NCBI GenBank assembly: GCA_019187405.1
Contig: JABAQZ010000005.1
Span: 1 to 64,000, forward strand
From: Ignavibacteria bacterium
GTDB taxonomy: Bacteria; Bacteroidota; Ignavibacteria; Tepidaquicellales; Tepidaquicellaceae
Length of the DNA stretch: 64,000 bases
Reading direction: 5' to 3'
A program made the position numbers and the translations under genes. Every line of letters begins with the position of its first letter. Position 1 is the first letter of the stretch. The notes under the pieces were generated by a model. That model did no database searches, was not told the DNA's origin, and was given only the letters and a program-made list of their open reading frames with translations. Below are positions 8,823 through 17,107 of this stretch, piece by piece.

Positions 8823-10052
8823 TTATGAAACTACTGATTTTTTATTTAATTTTATTCCTTCTTTTGGAAATGTTCTCAGATTTATTCCGTAATTCAACTG
8901 TTCTTCCAGTCTGCATGACCATACGAATTTTCCATTCCATAAAGTGATATCGGGACAACCATCGCACATACTCTGCCTGCCGTCATCGGTTAAATCCACA
9001 GGTTGGATTACCATAATTGATTGATAATAAAGTCTTCTAAACATGTTAAAAGGATTTATGAAAAAATTCTTTACTGCTTGCCTTAGTTTTTTATCGAATG
9101 GACTCAACAATAACAATGATTTGCCTTTCCTTGAAATTTTTGGAGAAGTGTACGAAAGATATTTTCCAAACAACAAATGATTAAAGGTTTGAACAATTTC
9201 CATTGTCTTAGGTCCGAGATATCCGAAAATTTTCTTTTTTGTTCCAAGCCTGCCTGCCAAAAACCATTTGAATGATTCCGGATTTTCCGAACCGTTTAGA
9301 TACGAGCATGCATCATAGTTTGGATCATTTTTTTTAAAAATTTCGTAAAGCTCTTCTGTTTTTATATCTACAACTTTACTTTCCTCGCTGTTATATACCA
9401 GATTTGACATATCAATTTTTTCCGGACCCAAATAAAAATCTACAAAGTCATTTGTTACAGCGCGATATAAAATGAAGACCATTACATTTACTATATCGAT
9501 ATTTTTGTTTGCCCACTCAACCATGCCGGGGATATATTGCATTGTATCTCTGTAAACAGTTGAATTAAATGAGCAGGAAATATTCTTTTCACTTGCCAGC
9601 ATGCTTGCATAATGATAACGTAATTCATTAAGTTCAATCTCGTTGCTGTCTTTCCATCCAGGACGGTTTTGTTTGCTGTCAACATGAAAAGTAAAACCAT
9701 ATATTCCGGCTTTTTTTAATTCCTTTAAAAGTTCTTTGGTCAAAGCAATACCATTTGTATTTATTATCGGTTTTATTTTCTGTGCTTTTATAAACTGAAC
9801 AATGCGTACTATATCTGGATGTAAAAGCGGGTCTCCTCCGGCAATTGACATAGCGTCGGTATTTCTCATTCTCTTGAAGAGCAATATCTCTTCAATTACT
9901 TGTTCGAAGGATTTATGACTGTTTACTTCATTTTTTCTATAACAGCCGAAACATGCTAAATTGCATTTTGCAGTTGGCTCAAGCCATGAAATTATGTTAT
10001 CGGTCAAATTCCATGGAAGCCGGTAATAGTCAAGGTGATTTAATTTTATCAT
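8823..10052 (-). CDS. Radical SAM protein with C-terminal Cys motif
   Basis: The radical SAM cluster motif C30-x3-C34-x2-C37 (CNLACFGCYRK) is followed by the SAM-binding GGDPLL (GGE-like) motif and a TIM-barrel pattern (PIINTNGIALTKELLKELKKAG, FTFHVDS). The C-terminal part has further cysteines (CDGCPD..., WSCRLEE), as in SPASM-like proteins that hold an auxiliary cluster. The reaction cannot be named. It is the first gene of a two-gene unit with a porin. Its upstream region carries a perfect GTGAT-N4-ATCAC site with a TAnnTTTG box, so it is probably part of the same regulon as the aromatic operon. Confidence 0.8.
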   Translation of the reverse strand: MIKLNHLDYYRLPWNLTDNIISWLEPTAKCNLACFGCYRKNEVNSHKSFEQVIEEILLFKRMRNTDAMSIAGGDPLLHPDIVRIVQFIKAQKIKPIINTNGIALTKELLKELKKAGIYGFTFHVDSKQNRPGWKDSNEIELNELRYHYASMLASEKNISCSFNSTVYRDTMQYIPGMVEWANKNIDIVNVMVFILYRAVTNDFVDFYLGPEKIDMSNLVYNSEESKVVDIKTEELYEIFKKNDPNYDACSYLNGSENPESFKWFLAGRLGTKKKIFGYLGPKTMEIVQTFNHLLFGKYLSYTSPKISRKGKSLLLLSPFDKKLRQAVKNFFINPFNMFRRLYYQSIMVIQPVDLTDDGRQSMCDGCPDITLWNGKFVWSCRLEEQLNYGINLRTFPKEGIKLNKKSVVS

Positions 10053-10194
10053 ATAATGTATTTAATTTTTAAAATTACTTGAATTCTGCATTCCAGTATT
10101 ATTACTCTTGTTAGAATGCACCAAATATATTTTATCTTAAAATAGAAACCTTTTTAAAATAAAATTTTCAAGTAATGCTTTGAATTTTATTAAG

Positions 10195-10238
10195 CAAAAA
10201 TACTTAAAAGAATCTTATTATTTTGTGATGCTTATCAC
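10195..10238 (-). promoter_or_regulatory. Promoter with Crp/Fnr-type operator for the radical SAM/porin unit
   Basis: A perfect palindrome GTGATGCTTATCAC lies at 10225-10238 (centre 10231.5). On the - strand a TATTTTTG box (TAnnTTTG, the Bacteroidetes -7 element) lies at 10195-10202 (centre 10198.5), exactly 33 bp away. The start site would fall near 10190, putting the palindrome at about -41 (class II position), 138 nt ahead of the radical SAM start codon. Two other promoters in the window have the same geometry. Confidence 0.7.
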
Positions 10239-10304
10239 TTAGCGGTTTAAATTAATTTTGACAACAGGGGAGTGTCAGTAGTGAAAAAGTTATGAAGAGA
10301 AATT

Positions 10305-11012
10305 TCAGGTATTCAGATTTGCAGTTTTCAGCAGCTTGGTATGGTCGATTATTTTTATTTTCCTTCCTTTAACATCAATGATCTTTTTCTTCTTCAAATC
10401 GAGGAGAATTCTTGTAGCGGTCTCACGAGTAGTACCAGACAGACTTGCTAACTCTTCTCTTTTGATGCTAAAATTTAACGTGCTGCAATCTTTTTCGAAG
10501 CCATAATTATTCTCAAGTGATAATAAACTTTGTGCGATCCTTTCTACAACGGGTCTTTGTATTATGCTGATAATTTTTTTCTCGGCATCTTTCAATTCTT
10601 TTGAATATAGCCGGAGCACTTTAAAAGTAACTTTTTGATTTTCTCTTAAGTATGAAAAAAATAAATCAATGGGAATGGTGCAAAGATATGTGTCTTCTAT
10701 TGCAGTTGCTGATGAAGAATATTTATCCCTGCATAATATGGCATCGTAACCAATTACATCTCCCGTTCCTGCTAAATGCATAATCTGTTCCTTCCCATCA
10801 ATTCCCATCCGAGTTATTTTTACTTTTCCGTTAAATACGAAATACAAGCTTTTTGGATAAGAATTTTCTTCATATATGGTCTCTCCTTTTTTAAACATTA
10901 TGCTCTTTTTGGAATCGTTTAACTCCTGAATTTCATTGGCGCATAATTCGCAAAAAATTGAATTTAGCCTGCTGTTACACTCGTTGCAATCGTTAGGTTC
11001 AATTATTTGCAT
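10305..11012 (-). CDS. Crp/Fnr family transcriptional regulator with N-terminal Cys pairs
   Basis: It has an N-terminal C9-x2-C12-x8-C21-x2-C24 segment, a cyclic-nucleotide-binding-type beta-roll (about 30-125; KGETIYEENSYPKSLYFVFNGKVKI), a dimerisation helix (128-165) and a Crp-type winged helix (180-230). The recognition helix TTRETATRIL has R196, E197 and R201 where CRP has its GTGA-reading Arg-Glu-x3-Arg. This predicts TGTGA-type half-sites, exactly what stands upstream of three transcription units here. The Cys pairs and Cys94 could hold an Fe-S cluster that senses O2 or NO, as in Fnr, but ligand identity is inference. It follows hcrB by 104 bp and may be the last gene of the aromatic operon or have its own promoter. 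Confidence 0.88.
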   Translation of the reverse strand: MQIIEPNDCNECNSRLNSIFCELCANEIQELNDSKKSIMFKKGETIYEENSYPKSLYFVFNGKVKITRMGIDGKEQIMHLAGTGDVIGYDAILCRDKYSSSATAIEDTYLCTIPIDLFFSYLRENQKVTFKVLRLYSKELKDAEKKIISIIQRPVVERIAQSLLSLENNYGFEKDCSTLNFSIKREELASLSGTTRETATRILLDLKKKKIIDVKGRKIKIIDHTKLLKTANLNT

Positions 11013-11116
11013 ATAAATTTTTGTTAAAATTACAATAATTCAATGAGAAAAAAAATATTCTAATTCATTAATCCATGTTCAATAATGAGTTGAATGCAGG
11101 GTATTATTTATTCCGC

Positions 11117-12049
11117 CTAAAGAAGCGTTTCAAAACTTTGAGTCAAAAATACTCTAATCATATCCCTTCTGTACTTGCGTGTAAACATTTCATTGTCTAT
11201 TGCTCTTGATTTTTTCAGAACATAAACAATCAACTCCTCTAAGTCACTGTTAACCGTTCCCTCGATTACTACCGGCTTAGGATCGACTCCGCCGACAGCA
11301 ATTTTCAATCTTCCGTTTGCATTGACGGTAACAGCAGTTGTCAGTGAAGTAAAATCAAGACTTTTCCGGAGTCTCAGCTTTTTAAAAACTGAACGGAACT
11401 GATTATTCAGCGGCAGTAGTATAGATTTTATCAAAGATGCTTTCTTCAAGATCTTTGGATTTGTTCCGTCTCCTGAATAAATATCTTCGAGTTTCATCAG
11501 TCTTTCGCCATCTTCATCTATAATTTCGATCATTGCATCCAAACTTATTAAAGCAGGCGCGGTATCAGAAACAAATTCAGAATAACAATGCTTCTTACTT
11601 CCTGTTGCAATACAAACGCTTCCGTCACATTTCAGACAATAACCAACAGATTCTCTCCACCATTCGGACTGATTATAAAATATGCATCTGTTTTCGCACA
11701 GGATATTTCCTCCAAGCGTGGCAGTTTTTCTGATTAAAGGAGATCCGACAGATTTTGCTGCTTCGATAAGTACCGGAAATTCATTCCTTATAGCTTCAAA
11801 ATTATTTAGCTCATCCAGTTTTACCAGAGGTCCTATTGATAAATATTTATCCGGTATTATTTTTACTTGATTCCATTCAGTGATGCCGGTTAAATCAATG
11901 ATGCAAGACGAGGTTTCATTTCCCTGAAAGCGATTGACCATTACATCGGTTCCACCAGCAAGAAAACAAAAATCATCTGAATGATCTTGAGCAATTTCCA
12001 AAGCTTCTTTTACCGAATTTGGGCGCAAGTATATTTTATCCGAAATCAT
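11117..12049 (-). CDS. hcrB: 4-Hydroxybenzoyl-CoA reductase beta subunit (FAD, extra 4Fe-4S)
   Basis: A FAD-binding subunit of the xanthine dehydrogenase family: FLAGGTDV near residue 29 and TLGGNI near 111 contact FAD. Between the FAD motifs is a Cys-rich loop, with cysteines at 118, 122, 138, 141, 146 and 155, including RCIFYNQSEWWR. This loop is the hallmark of 4-hydroxybenzoyl-CoA reductase beta subunits, where it carries an additional 4Fe-4S cluster that inverts electron flow toward the substrate. Ordinary CoxM/XdhB proteins lack it. It lies 22 bp downstream of the fused large subunit. The enzyme removes the para-hydroxyl of 4-hydroxybenzoyl-CoA to give benzoyl-CoA; another hydroxyaryl-CoA substrate is possible. 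Confidence 0.87.
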   Translation of the reverse strand: MISDKIYLRPNSVKEALEIAQDHSDDFCFLAGGTDVMVNRFQGNETSSCIIDLTGITEWNQVKIIPDKYLSIGPLVKLDELNNFEAIRNEFPVLIEAAKSVGSPLIRKTATLGGNILCENRCIFYNQSEWWRESVGYCLKCDGSVCIATGSKKHCYSEFVSDTAPALISLDAMIEIIDEDGERLMKLEDIYSGDGTNPKILKKASLIKSILLPLNNQFRSVFKKLRLRKSLDFTSLTTAVTVNANGRLKIAVGGVDPKPVVIEGTVNSDLEELIVYVLKKSRAIDNEMFTRKYRRDMIRVFLTQSFETLL

Positions 12050-12071
12050 TTTTTAAATTAATATTATAAAC

Positions 12072-14867
12072 TTAAGATTCAATTTCAGCTTCTTTGATTA
12101 GCGACACTTTTTTCATTTTAAGCAGAATTTCCTCAGGCGTAATCGGCAGTTTAGTAATCCTTACTCCGACAGCATCGAATATTGCATTTGCAATTGCCGG
12201 AATGATAGGATGTATCGCGCCTTCACCGCATTCTTTAGCGCCGAATGGACCTTCGGGATCATTTGTTTCGATGATGTTTGTATGCATCTCAGGAATATCC
12301 AGTGAAGTTGGAATTTTATAATCCAGAAAGTTTCCGTTTAAAATTAATCCTTTGAAATATTTCAACTGCTCGCTGACGGCTTGCCCCATTCCCATGTGCC
12401 ATGAACCTTCGAGCTGACCCTCGACTGCAAGAGGATTTATAGCAATTCCGCAATCATGCGCTCCCCAAATATTTTCGACTTTGAGTAATCCTGTTTTAAT
12501 ATCCACATCCACTTCGGCAATTACAGCGCCAAAACTATAAGACGGGCTTAACCCCGCTCCCGCTCCTTTAAAGTTACCGCCGAGCTTGGGTGAGATATAA
12601 TGACCGCTGACAGAGATTGCTCCTCGTCCGGCAAGTGCTATATCGATTGCTTCATTCCAGGTCAGTGAGATTTCATTTTTTTCATCATGGATTTTATCTT
12701 CCGAAAAAATCAATCTCTTGTTACTGATACTTTTATTTTTTAAAATGGAAAGTGTTATTTCCTTTTTCAGATTTTCGGCTGCCATTTTTGCAGCATTGCC
12801 TGCCATAAAAGTTACTCTGCTGGAATAACTTCCCAAATCAACAGGATTGGTAATCGTATCGCATGGAAGTACAAAAATTTTATCCATGGAAACACCAAGC
12901 ACTTCAGCTACAACCATTGCAAGCATTGTATCGCTGCCTTGTCCTATATCACTCGATCCTGAACTGATAACTACTCTTCCGTCAAAATCAACTTTCAGAT
13001 GAACAACTGACTGGGGCAATTCATTTCTAATTATTGGAAGCGCACTCCCGCTTATAAAAAAACCACAGCCGGCACCAACTCCTTTTCCAAAAGGCATTTT
13101 ACCGTATTTGTCTTTCCAACCTGATTGCTCCATTACTTTGAGAAGTGATTCTCTGCTACCGTTGGATGTTATCCTGTATTGTCCGACAGTAATTGTATTA
13201 GAATCAAGAAAATTTTTCAGTCGCAATTCGCACGGATCAATTTTCGACTGATACGCCAAATCATCGATAAGTGATTCGACCGCAAATCTTGAATTTACAG
13301 CGCCGTGTCCTCTCATTGCACCGCATTGAGGTTTGTTTGTAAAGACCCTTGTGGTTTTAAATCCCAAATTATCGATTTTATATGGCGCTTGAAGCAATAC
13401 TCCGTTATAGTAAGAAGTTACTATACCAAAGCTGCCATAAGCTCCGCCGTCGATGACAATATCAGCATTCAATGCGCTTAATTCTTTGTCTTTATTCAAA
13501 CCAATTTCCATTGTCATTTTTGTCGGATGTCTTCCATGATTATTTATAAATACTTCTTCACGACTGAATCTTACTTTTACCGGCCGTCCGGTTTTTCTTG
13601 CTATATGAGATACAATAATTTCATGCGCAAACGGATCGCTCTTGCCCCCAAAGCCGCCTCCGACATAAGGCTTAATTACACGTACTCTGCTGAGCGGTAC
13701 TTCCAAAACATCCGAAAGCGCCCTGTGCAGATAATGGGGAACTTGCGTAGCCGTTATAATCGTCAATCCGTTTTCATCCCAATAAGCAACTGCAGCATGA
13801 GGCTCGGTAAACGCATGAGTTAATCCTTCGAATTCAAAATCCATCTTGCTCGTATATTCGGATTTGCTTAATTCATTTTTGTAATCTCCAAAATTCAACT
13901 CTGCAATTTTGTGAATGTTGTTTTTGAATTTTGAATCCAGATGAATTTTTTCGTTTTCATTTATATCATATAGCGACTCATCCATCATTAGAAAAGGTCT
14001 AATGGGTTTATATGCAACCTTAATTTTTCTGCAGGCTTCTTTTGCTATCTCAGTCGATTCAGCTGCAACAGCAGCTACTATCTCTCCAATGTATCTCACT
14101 TTATCAATTGCAAGAGCCGTCTCATCTCGGGAAATCGGAAGAACTCCAAATTTCCGTGTCAGCTCTTTACCGGTAAGAATGTATTTTACACCATCAATTT
14201 TTTCGGCGGATGAAATATCAATGTTTTCAATTATTGCATGAGGGTAAGTACTTCTCAAAAATTTACAATACAGCGGATTTTTGATTTTAATATCGTCAAC
14301 ATATTCCGCAGTTCCCTGAACTTTCTTGGCTGCTTCAATATATGGTTTTTTATGACCAATGATATTATTCTTTTTAGGATAATTATTTTCAGAATTATCC
14401 GTTTTGGATTCAATGCTCATTGTTTCGGCAACTGCTTCAATGATTTTTTTATAACCGGTACACCTGCAAAGATTTCCGGATAAGGCTTCCTTGATATCAT
14501 CAATAGAAGCATTATGATTTTTTTTAATGAAATTATAAGATGTCATTATCATTCCCGGTGTGCAGAATCCGCATTGAATAGCTCCCTTTTCAATAAACTT
14601 TTGCTGAAGCAAATGCAATTCGCCGTTATTTGCTACTCCTTCAATTGTCGTAATCTCAGAATTGTCACATCTTATCGCAGGCGTAATGCAGCTAAGCACC
14701 GGTTCATCATTGACGAGTACCGTGCAGGCTCCGCAGCTTCCTTGCTCGCATCCGACTTTTGTCCCAGTCAATCCTATCTTTTCTCTTAATACACCTGCAA
14801 GACATTCATGTTCGTCAATTAAAACTTCAAATGCTATTTGATTAACCTTTAGCTTTATACTTTTCAT
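12072..14867 (-). CDS. hcrA: Fused 4-hydroxybenzoyl-CoA reductase gamma-alpha (2Fe-2S + molybdenum subunit)
   Basis: Residues 1-150 form the small iron-sulphur subunit. The plant-type 2Fe-2S cluster uses C40, C45, C48 and C60; the second cluster uses C99, C102, C134 and C136 (CGFCTPGM, CRCTGY). After a linker of about 30 residues, residues 180-931 form the molybdopterin subunit: GTAEYVDDI, GGGFGGK, QCGAMRGHG, GSSDIGQGSDT, and GAKECGEG with the expected catalytic Glu near 882. In Thauera-type enzymes these are separate proteins (HcrC and HcrA); here they are one chain. Together with the downstream hcrB it would form the reductase, and XdhC and MocA-like genes just upstream would supply and insert the cytosine-dinucleotide molybdenum cofactor. 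Confidence 0.88.
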   Translation of the reverse strand: MKSIKLKVNQIAFEVLIDEHECLAGVLREKIGLTGTKVGCEQGSCGACTVLVNDEPVLSCITPAIRCDNSEITTIEGVANNGELHLLQQKFIEKGAIQCGFCTPGMIMTSYNFIKKNHNASIDDIKEALSGNLCRCTGYKKIIEAVAETMSIESKTDNSENNYPKKNNIIGHKKPYIEAAKKVQGTAEYVDDIKIKNPLYCKFLRSTYPHAIIENIDISSAEKIDGVKYILTGKELTRKFGVLPISRDETALAIDKVRYIGEIVAAVAAESTEIAKEACRKIKVAYKPIRPFLMMDESLYDINENEKIHLDSKFKNNIHKIAELNFGDYKNELSKSEYTSKMDFEFEGLTHAFTEPHAAVAYWDENGLTIITATQVPHYLHRALSDVLEVPLSRVRVIKPYVGGGFGGKSDPFAHEIIVSHIARKTGRPVKVRFSREEVFINNHGRHPTKMTMEIGLNKDKELSALNADIVIDGGAYGSFGIVTSYYNGVLLQAPYKIDNLGFKTTRVFTNKPQCGAMRGHGAVNSRFAVESLIDDLAYQSKIDPCELRLKNFLDSNTITVGQYRITSNGSRESLLKVMEQSGWKDKYGKMPFGKGVGAGCGFFISGSALPIIRNELPQSVVHLKVDFDGRVVISSGSSDIGQGSDTMLAMVVAEVLGVSMDKIFVLPCDTITNPVDLGSYSSRVTFMAGNAAKMAAENLKKEITLSILKNKSISNKRLIFSEDKIHDEKNEISLTWNEAIDIALAGRGAISVSGHYISPKLGGNFKGAGAGLSPSYSFGAVIAEVDVDIKTGLLKVENIWGAHDCGIAINPLAVEGQLEGSWHMGMGQAVSEQLKYFKGLILNGNFLDYKIPTSLDIPEMHTNIIETNDPEGPFGAKECGEGAIHPIIPAIANAIFDAVGVRITKLPITPEEILLKMKKVSLIKEAEIES

Positions 14868-14906
14868 ATAAACCGGTATTTGTTATTTGTATAAAATAAA
14901 TTTATT

Positions 14907-15641
14907 TCAAATTCCCGCACCAATGCTCTTCCCGCCGTCAACGTAAATTGTTTGTCCCGTTATGAAGTTGGTCTTATCGGAAACTAAAAATGCCACAGCA
15001 TTAGCTACATCATCCGGATTTCCAATTGTTTTTGTCGGTTGTGAATTAATTAAATTTTCCAAAACCTCTTTCTTCAATTTTTTTGTAAGCGGAGTATCTA
15101 TCAGCCCCGGCGCTATTGCATTTACGGAAACATTGTATTTACCCATTTCCAGCGCAAGAGATCTTGTCAATCCGATGACGCCTGCTTTTGAAGCGGAATA
15201 ATTTGTCTGACCTCTGTTGCCAAGCCATGCTCTCGACGAAATATTTATGATCCGGCCAGATCCTTGCAGCTTCATAATCTTTGCAGACTCACGACACATA
15301 AGCCATGTTCCTTTGAGATTAATATTTATCACTTTGTCAAAATCTTCTGACGACATATTCCATATCATATTATCTCTGATAATTCCGGCATTGTTTACAA
15401 GTACATCTACTCTTTTATATTTTTTTATAATGGCTTGAAACAACGATGCTGTCTGCTTTTCATCGCTGATGTCAGCTTTTAAAAATGCAGATTTTGTTTT
15501 GCCGATTTCATTTACGGTTTTTTTACCGCTTCTATCGTCTATATCAATTATTAATACAAAAAAATTATTTCTGGCAAGCCGCTTTGAAATTGACTTACCG
15601 ATTCCATTTCCCGCACCCGTAACTATTGCCGTCTTCTTCAT
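14907..15641 (-). CDS. Short-chain dehydrogenase/reductase (FabG-like)
   Basis: A classical SDR of 244 residues: NAD(P) motif TGAGNGIGK near 8, NNAG near 87, catalytic Ser in ISS (about 137), Y150xxxK154 (YSASK), and the C-terminal GQTIYVDGG. Asp residues after beta-2 (IIDIDD) favour NAD over NADP. In this operon the likely reaction is oxidation of a 3-hydroxyacyl-CoA such as 3-hydroxypimelyl-CoA, or of an alicyclic hydroxyacyl-CoA; it partly duplicates the 3-hydroxyacyl-CoA dehydrogenase domain at 17104-19107. Its start overlaps the end of xdhC by 47 bp, pointing to translational coupling. Confidence 0.8.
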   Translation of the reverse strand: MKKTAIVTGAGNGIGKSISKRLARNNFFVLIIDIDDRSGKKTVNEIGKTKSAFLKADISDEKQTASLFQAIIKKYKRVDVLVNNAGIIRDNMIWNMSSEDFDKVININLKGTWLMCRESAKIMKLQGSGRIINISSRAWLGNRGQTNYSASKAGVIGLTRSLALEMGKYNVSVNAIAPGLIDTPLTKKLKKEVLENLINSQPTKTIGNPDDVANAVAFLVSDKTNFITGQTIYVDGGKSIGAGI

Positions 15642-16467
15642 TTGTTTTATCTTTTGCAGTATCTTCGTTAATTAAAGTCTCTGTTGAATAAAGCTTAAGA
15701 ATATTACTGCTGCTGTTTTTTACTTCTATAAGTTTTGCTAAAATGCTTATTGCAATTTCTGCAGGTGATTCTCCTCCAATATCGAGCCCCATTGGCATAT
15801 CAACATTTTCCAGCTCTGCTTCGGTAGCAACATTATTTTGTAAAAAAATTTTTTTTGTAATTTCTACTTTTCTTTTGCTTCCGATCATTCCCAGATAATG
15901 GAAATGTTTTTTAATGCAATATGCCAGAATTTCTCTGTCGTAATGATGTAAGTGAGTACAGATAATAATAAACGTATCTTCGTCAAAAGTCAATTTGGAC
16001 AATATTTCATCATGATGAAATGGATATTTATCAATATCGGATATCTGAATTGAATTAAGCATTTCTTTTCTTTCATCAAAAATACTAATGCGGAAATTCA
16101 GTGGCTCTGCATAATAAGCTACTTGTCTGCCTATATGACCTGCGCCGAAGATGTATAATTTATTTGCTTTCTGAGCAGGCTCGATGTAGATTTTGACAAT
16201 TCCACCACAGCACATCTGATGATCTTTTACAAGATTGTGCGTAAAGTTTTTGGGGCTGCCGTTATGAATTACTTCCAATGCGTTTTTAATAACTTCCTTT
16301 TCGAGAGTTCCTCCGCCGACGGTTCCCGATATTTTACCGTCTAAGTAAACTATCATCTTCGCCCCCGTCTTCAGAGGAGTGGAACCGTGCGTTTCCGTAA
16401 TAACACAAATTGCGGCAGGCTTTCCCGTTCTCTCGATTTCCGCCATTTCGTCGAATAAACTCTTCAT
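15595..16467 (-). CDS. XdhC-family molybdenum cofactor insertion/sulphuration protein
   Basis: The N-terminal XdhC/CoxI domain has ETHGSTP..TGAKMIV, GTVGGGTLE and MCCGGIVKIYIEP with its conserved Cys. The C-terminal Rossmann part has IFGAGHIGRQVAYYA and LGMIGSKRK, and ends near MGLDIGGESPAEIAISILAE-type sequence. XdhC proteins bind molybdenum cofactor, help exchange its oxo ligand for sulphur and load it into xanthine-dehydrogenase-family enzymes. Its place next to the fused hcr gene fits that client. The last 45 or so residues, overlapping the SDR gene, lie beyond the usual family end and are low-complexity and Asn-rich. Confidence 0.86.
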   Translation of the reverse strand: MKSLFDEMAEIERTGKPAAICVITETHGSTPLKTGAKMIVYLDGKISGTVGGGTLEKEVIKNALEVIHNGSPKNFTHNLVKDHQMCCGGIVKIYIEPAQKANKLYIFGAGHIGRQVAYYAEPLNFRISIFDERKEMLNSIQISDIDKYPFHHDEILSKLTFDEDTFIIICTHLHHYDREILAYCIKKHFHYLGMIGSKRKVEITKKIFLQNNVATEAELENVDMPMGLDIGGESPAEIAISILAKLIEVKNSSSNILKLYSTETLINEDTAKDKTNEEDGNSYGCGKWNR

Positions 16468-16504
16468 ATCAGATAATTTTGAAAATTAATAAACTTAAAT
16501 TATC

Positions 16505-17107
16505 TCAAAGATAAAAAAAATATTTTTTGTAATCTTCAACTGAATTTATGTTAGTTAATATTCCTTCATTCATGCACTGTAATTTTATTTTTTCAAAATT
16601 ACTTAATTCTTTCCTAAGGTGATGCGAATCTTCAGTCAGTGAAAGCAGATATTTCACTATTTGACTGCTTAATAACAAAGGATGTCCTTCTTTTTCATAA
16701 AAAGCCGGAACGACATAACTATTGTCTTTTACAACATTCAGCATTTCAGTTAGTAAATGTGCCGAAATAAATGGATTGTCAATGTTTTGTAAAAAACAAA
16801 AATCACCTTCACTCTTTTGCAATCCTTGTCTAATTGAAAAAAATCTTCCTTTTTCGGGGGACTCATTTAATATCAGTCTAATCCGGATATTCCGATGAAA
16901 TCCGGATAAAACATCTTTTGCCTTTGATTCTATTTCGGAATTTATAACTACAAAAATATTCTTAATACCGGCTTCGGTATATGTCCCAATTATCTTTTCG
17001 AGGAATGTTTTTTTATTCTCAAAATATAAAAATGCTTTATGTGATTTCATCCTCGATGAAAATCCCGCCGATAGTATGACGGCATCTGTGATTTCCGAAT
17101 TTTTCAT
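16505..17107 (-). CDS. MocA-like molybdenum cofactor cytidylyltransferase
   Basis: A nucleotidyltransferase of 200 residues. VILSAGFSSRMKSHKA is the MobA/MocA signature (LAAGxSxRMGxxK), followed by NIFVVINSE, a RQGL segment, NIDNPFI at the DxP metal position, and EGHPLLL. MocA adds CMP to molybdopterin to form MCD, the cofactor used by XDH-family enzymes such as the reductase encoded downstream. The G usually present after RM is Lys, and DQP is DNP, but the overall pattern holds. Its ATG overlaps the stop of the preceding gene by 4 bp (ATGA), so it is translationally coupled. Confidence 0.82.
   Translation of the reverse strand: MKNSEITDAVILSAGFSSRMKSHKAFLYFENKKTFLEKIIGTYTEAGIKNIFVVINSEIESKAKDVLSGFHRNIRIRLILNESPEKGRFFSIRQGLQKSEGDFCFLQNIDNPFISAHLLTEMLNVVKDNSYVVPAFYEKEGHPLLLSSQIVKYLLSLTEDSHHLRKELSNFEKIKLQCMNEGILTNINSVEDYKKYFFYL

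Noticed and set aside
15595-15641. Shorter XdhC ending before the SDR gene
   Set aside because: The only stop in frame is at 15595; the 47-bp overlap with a well-supported SDR start is real in this sequence.
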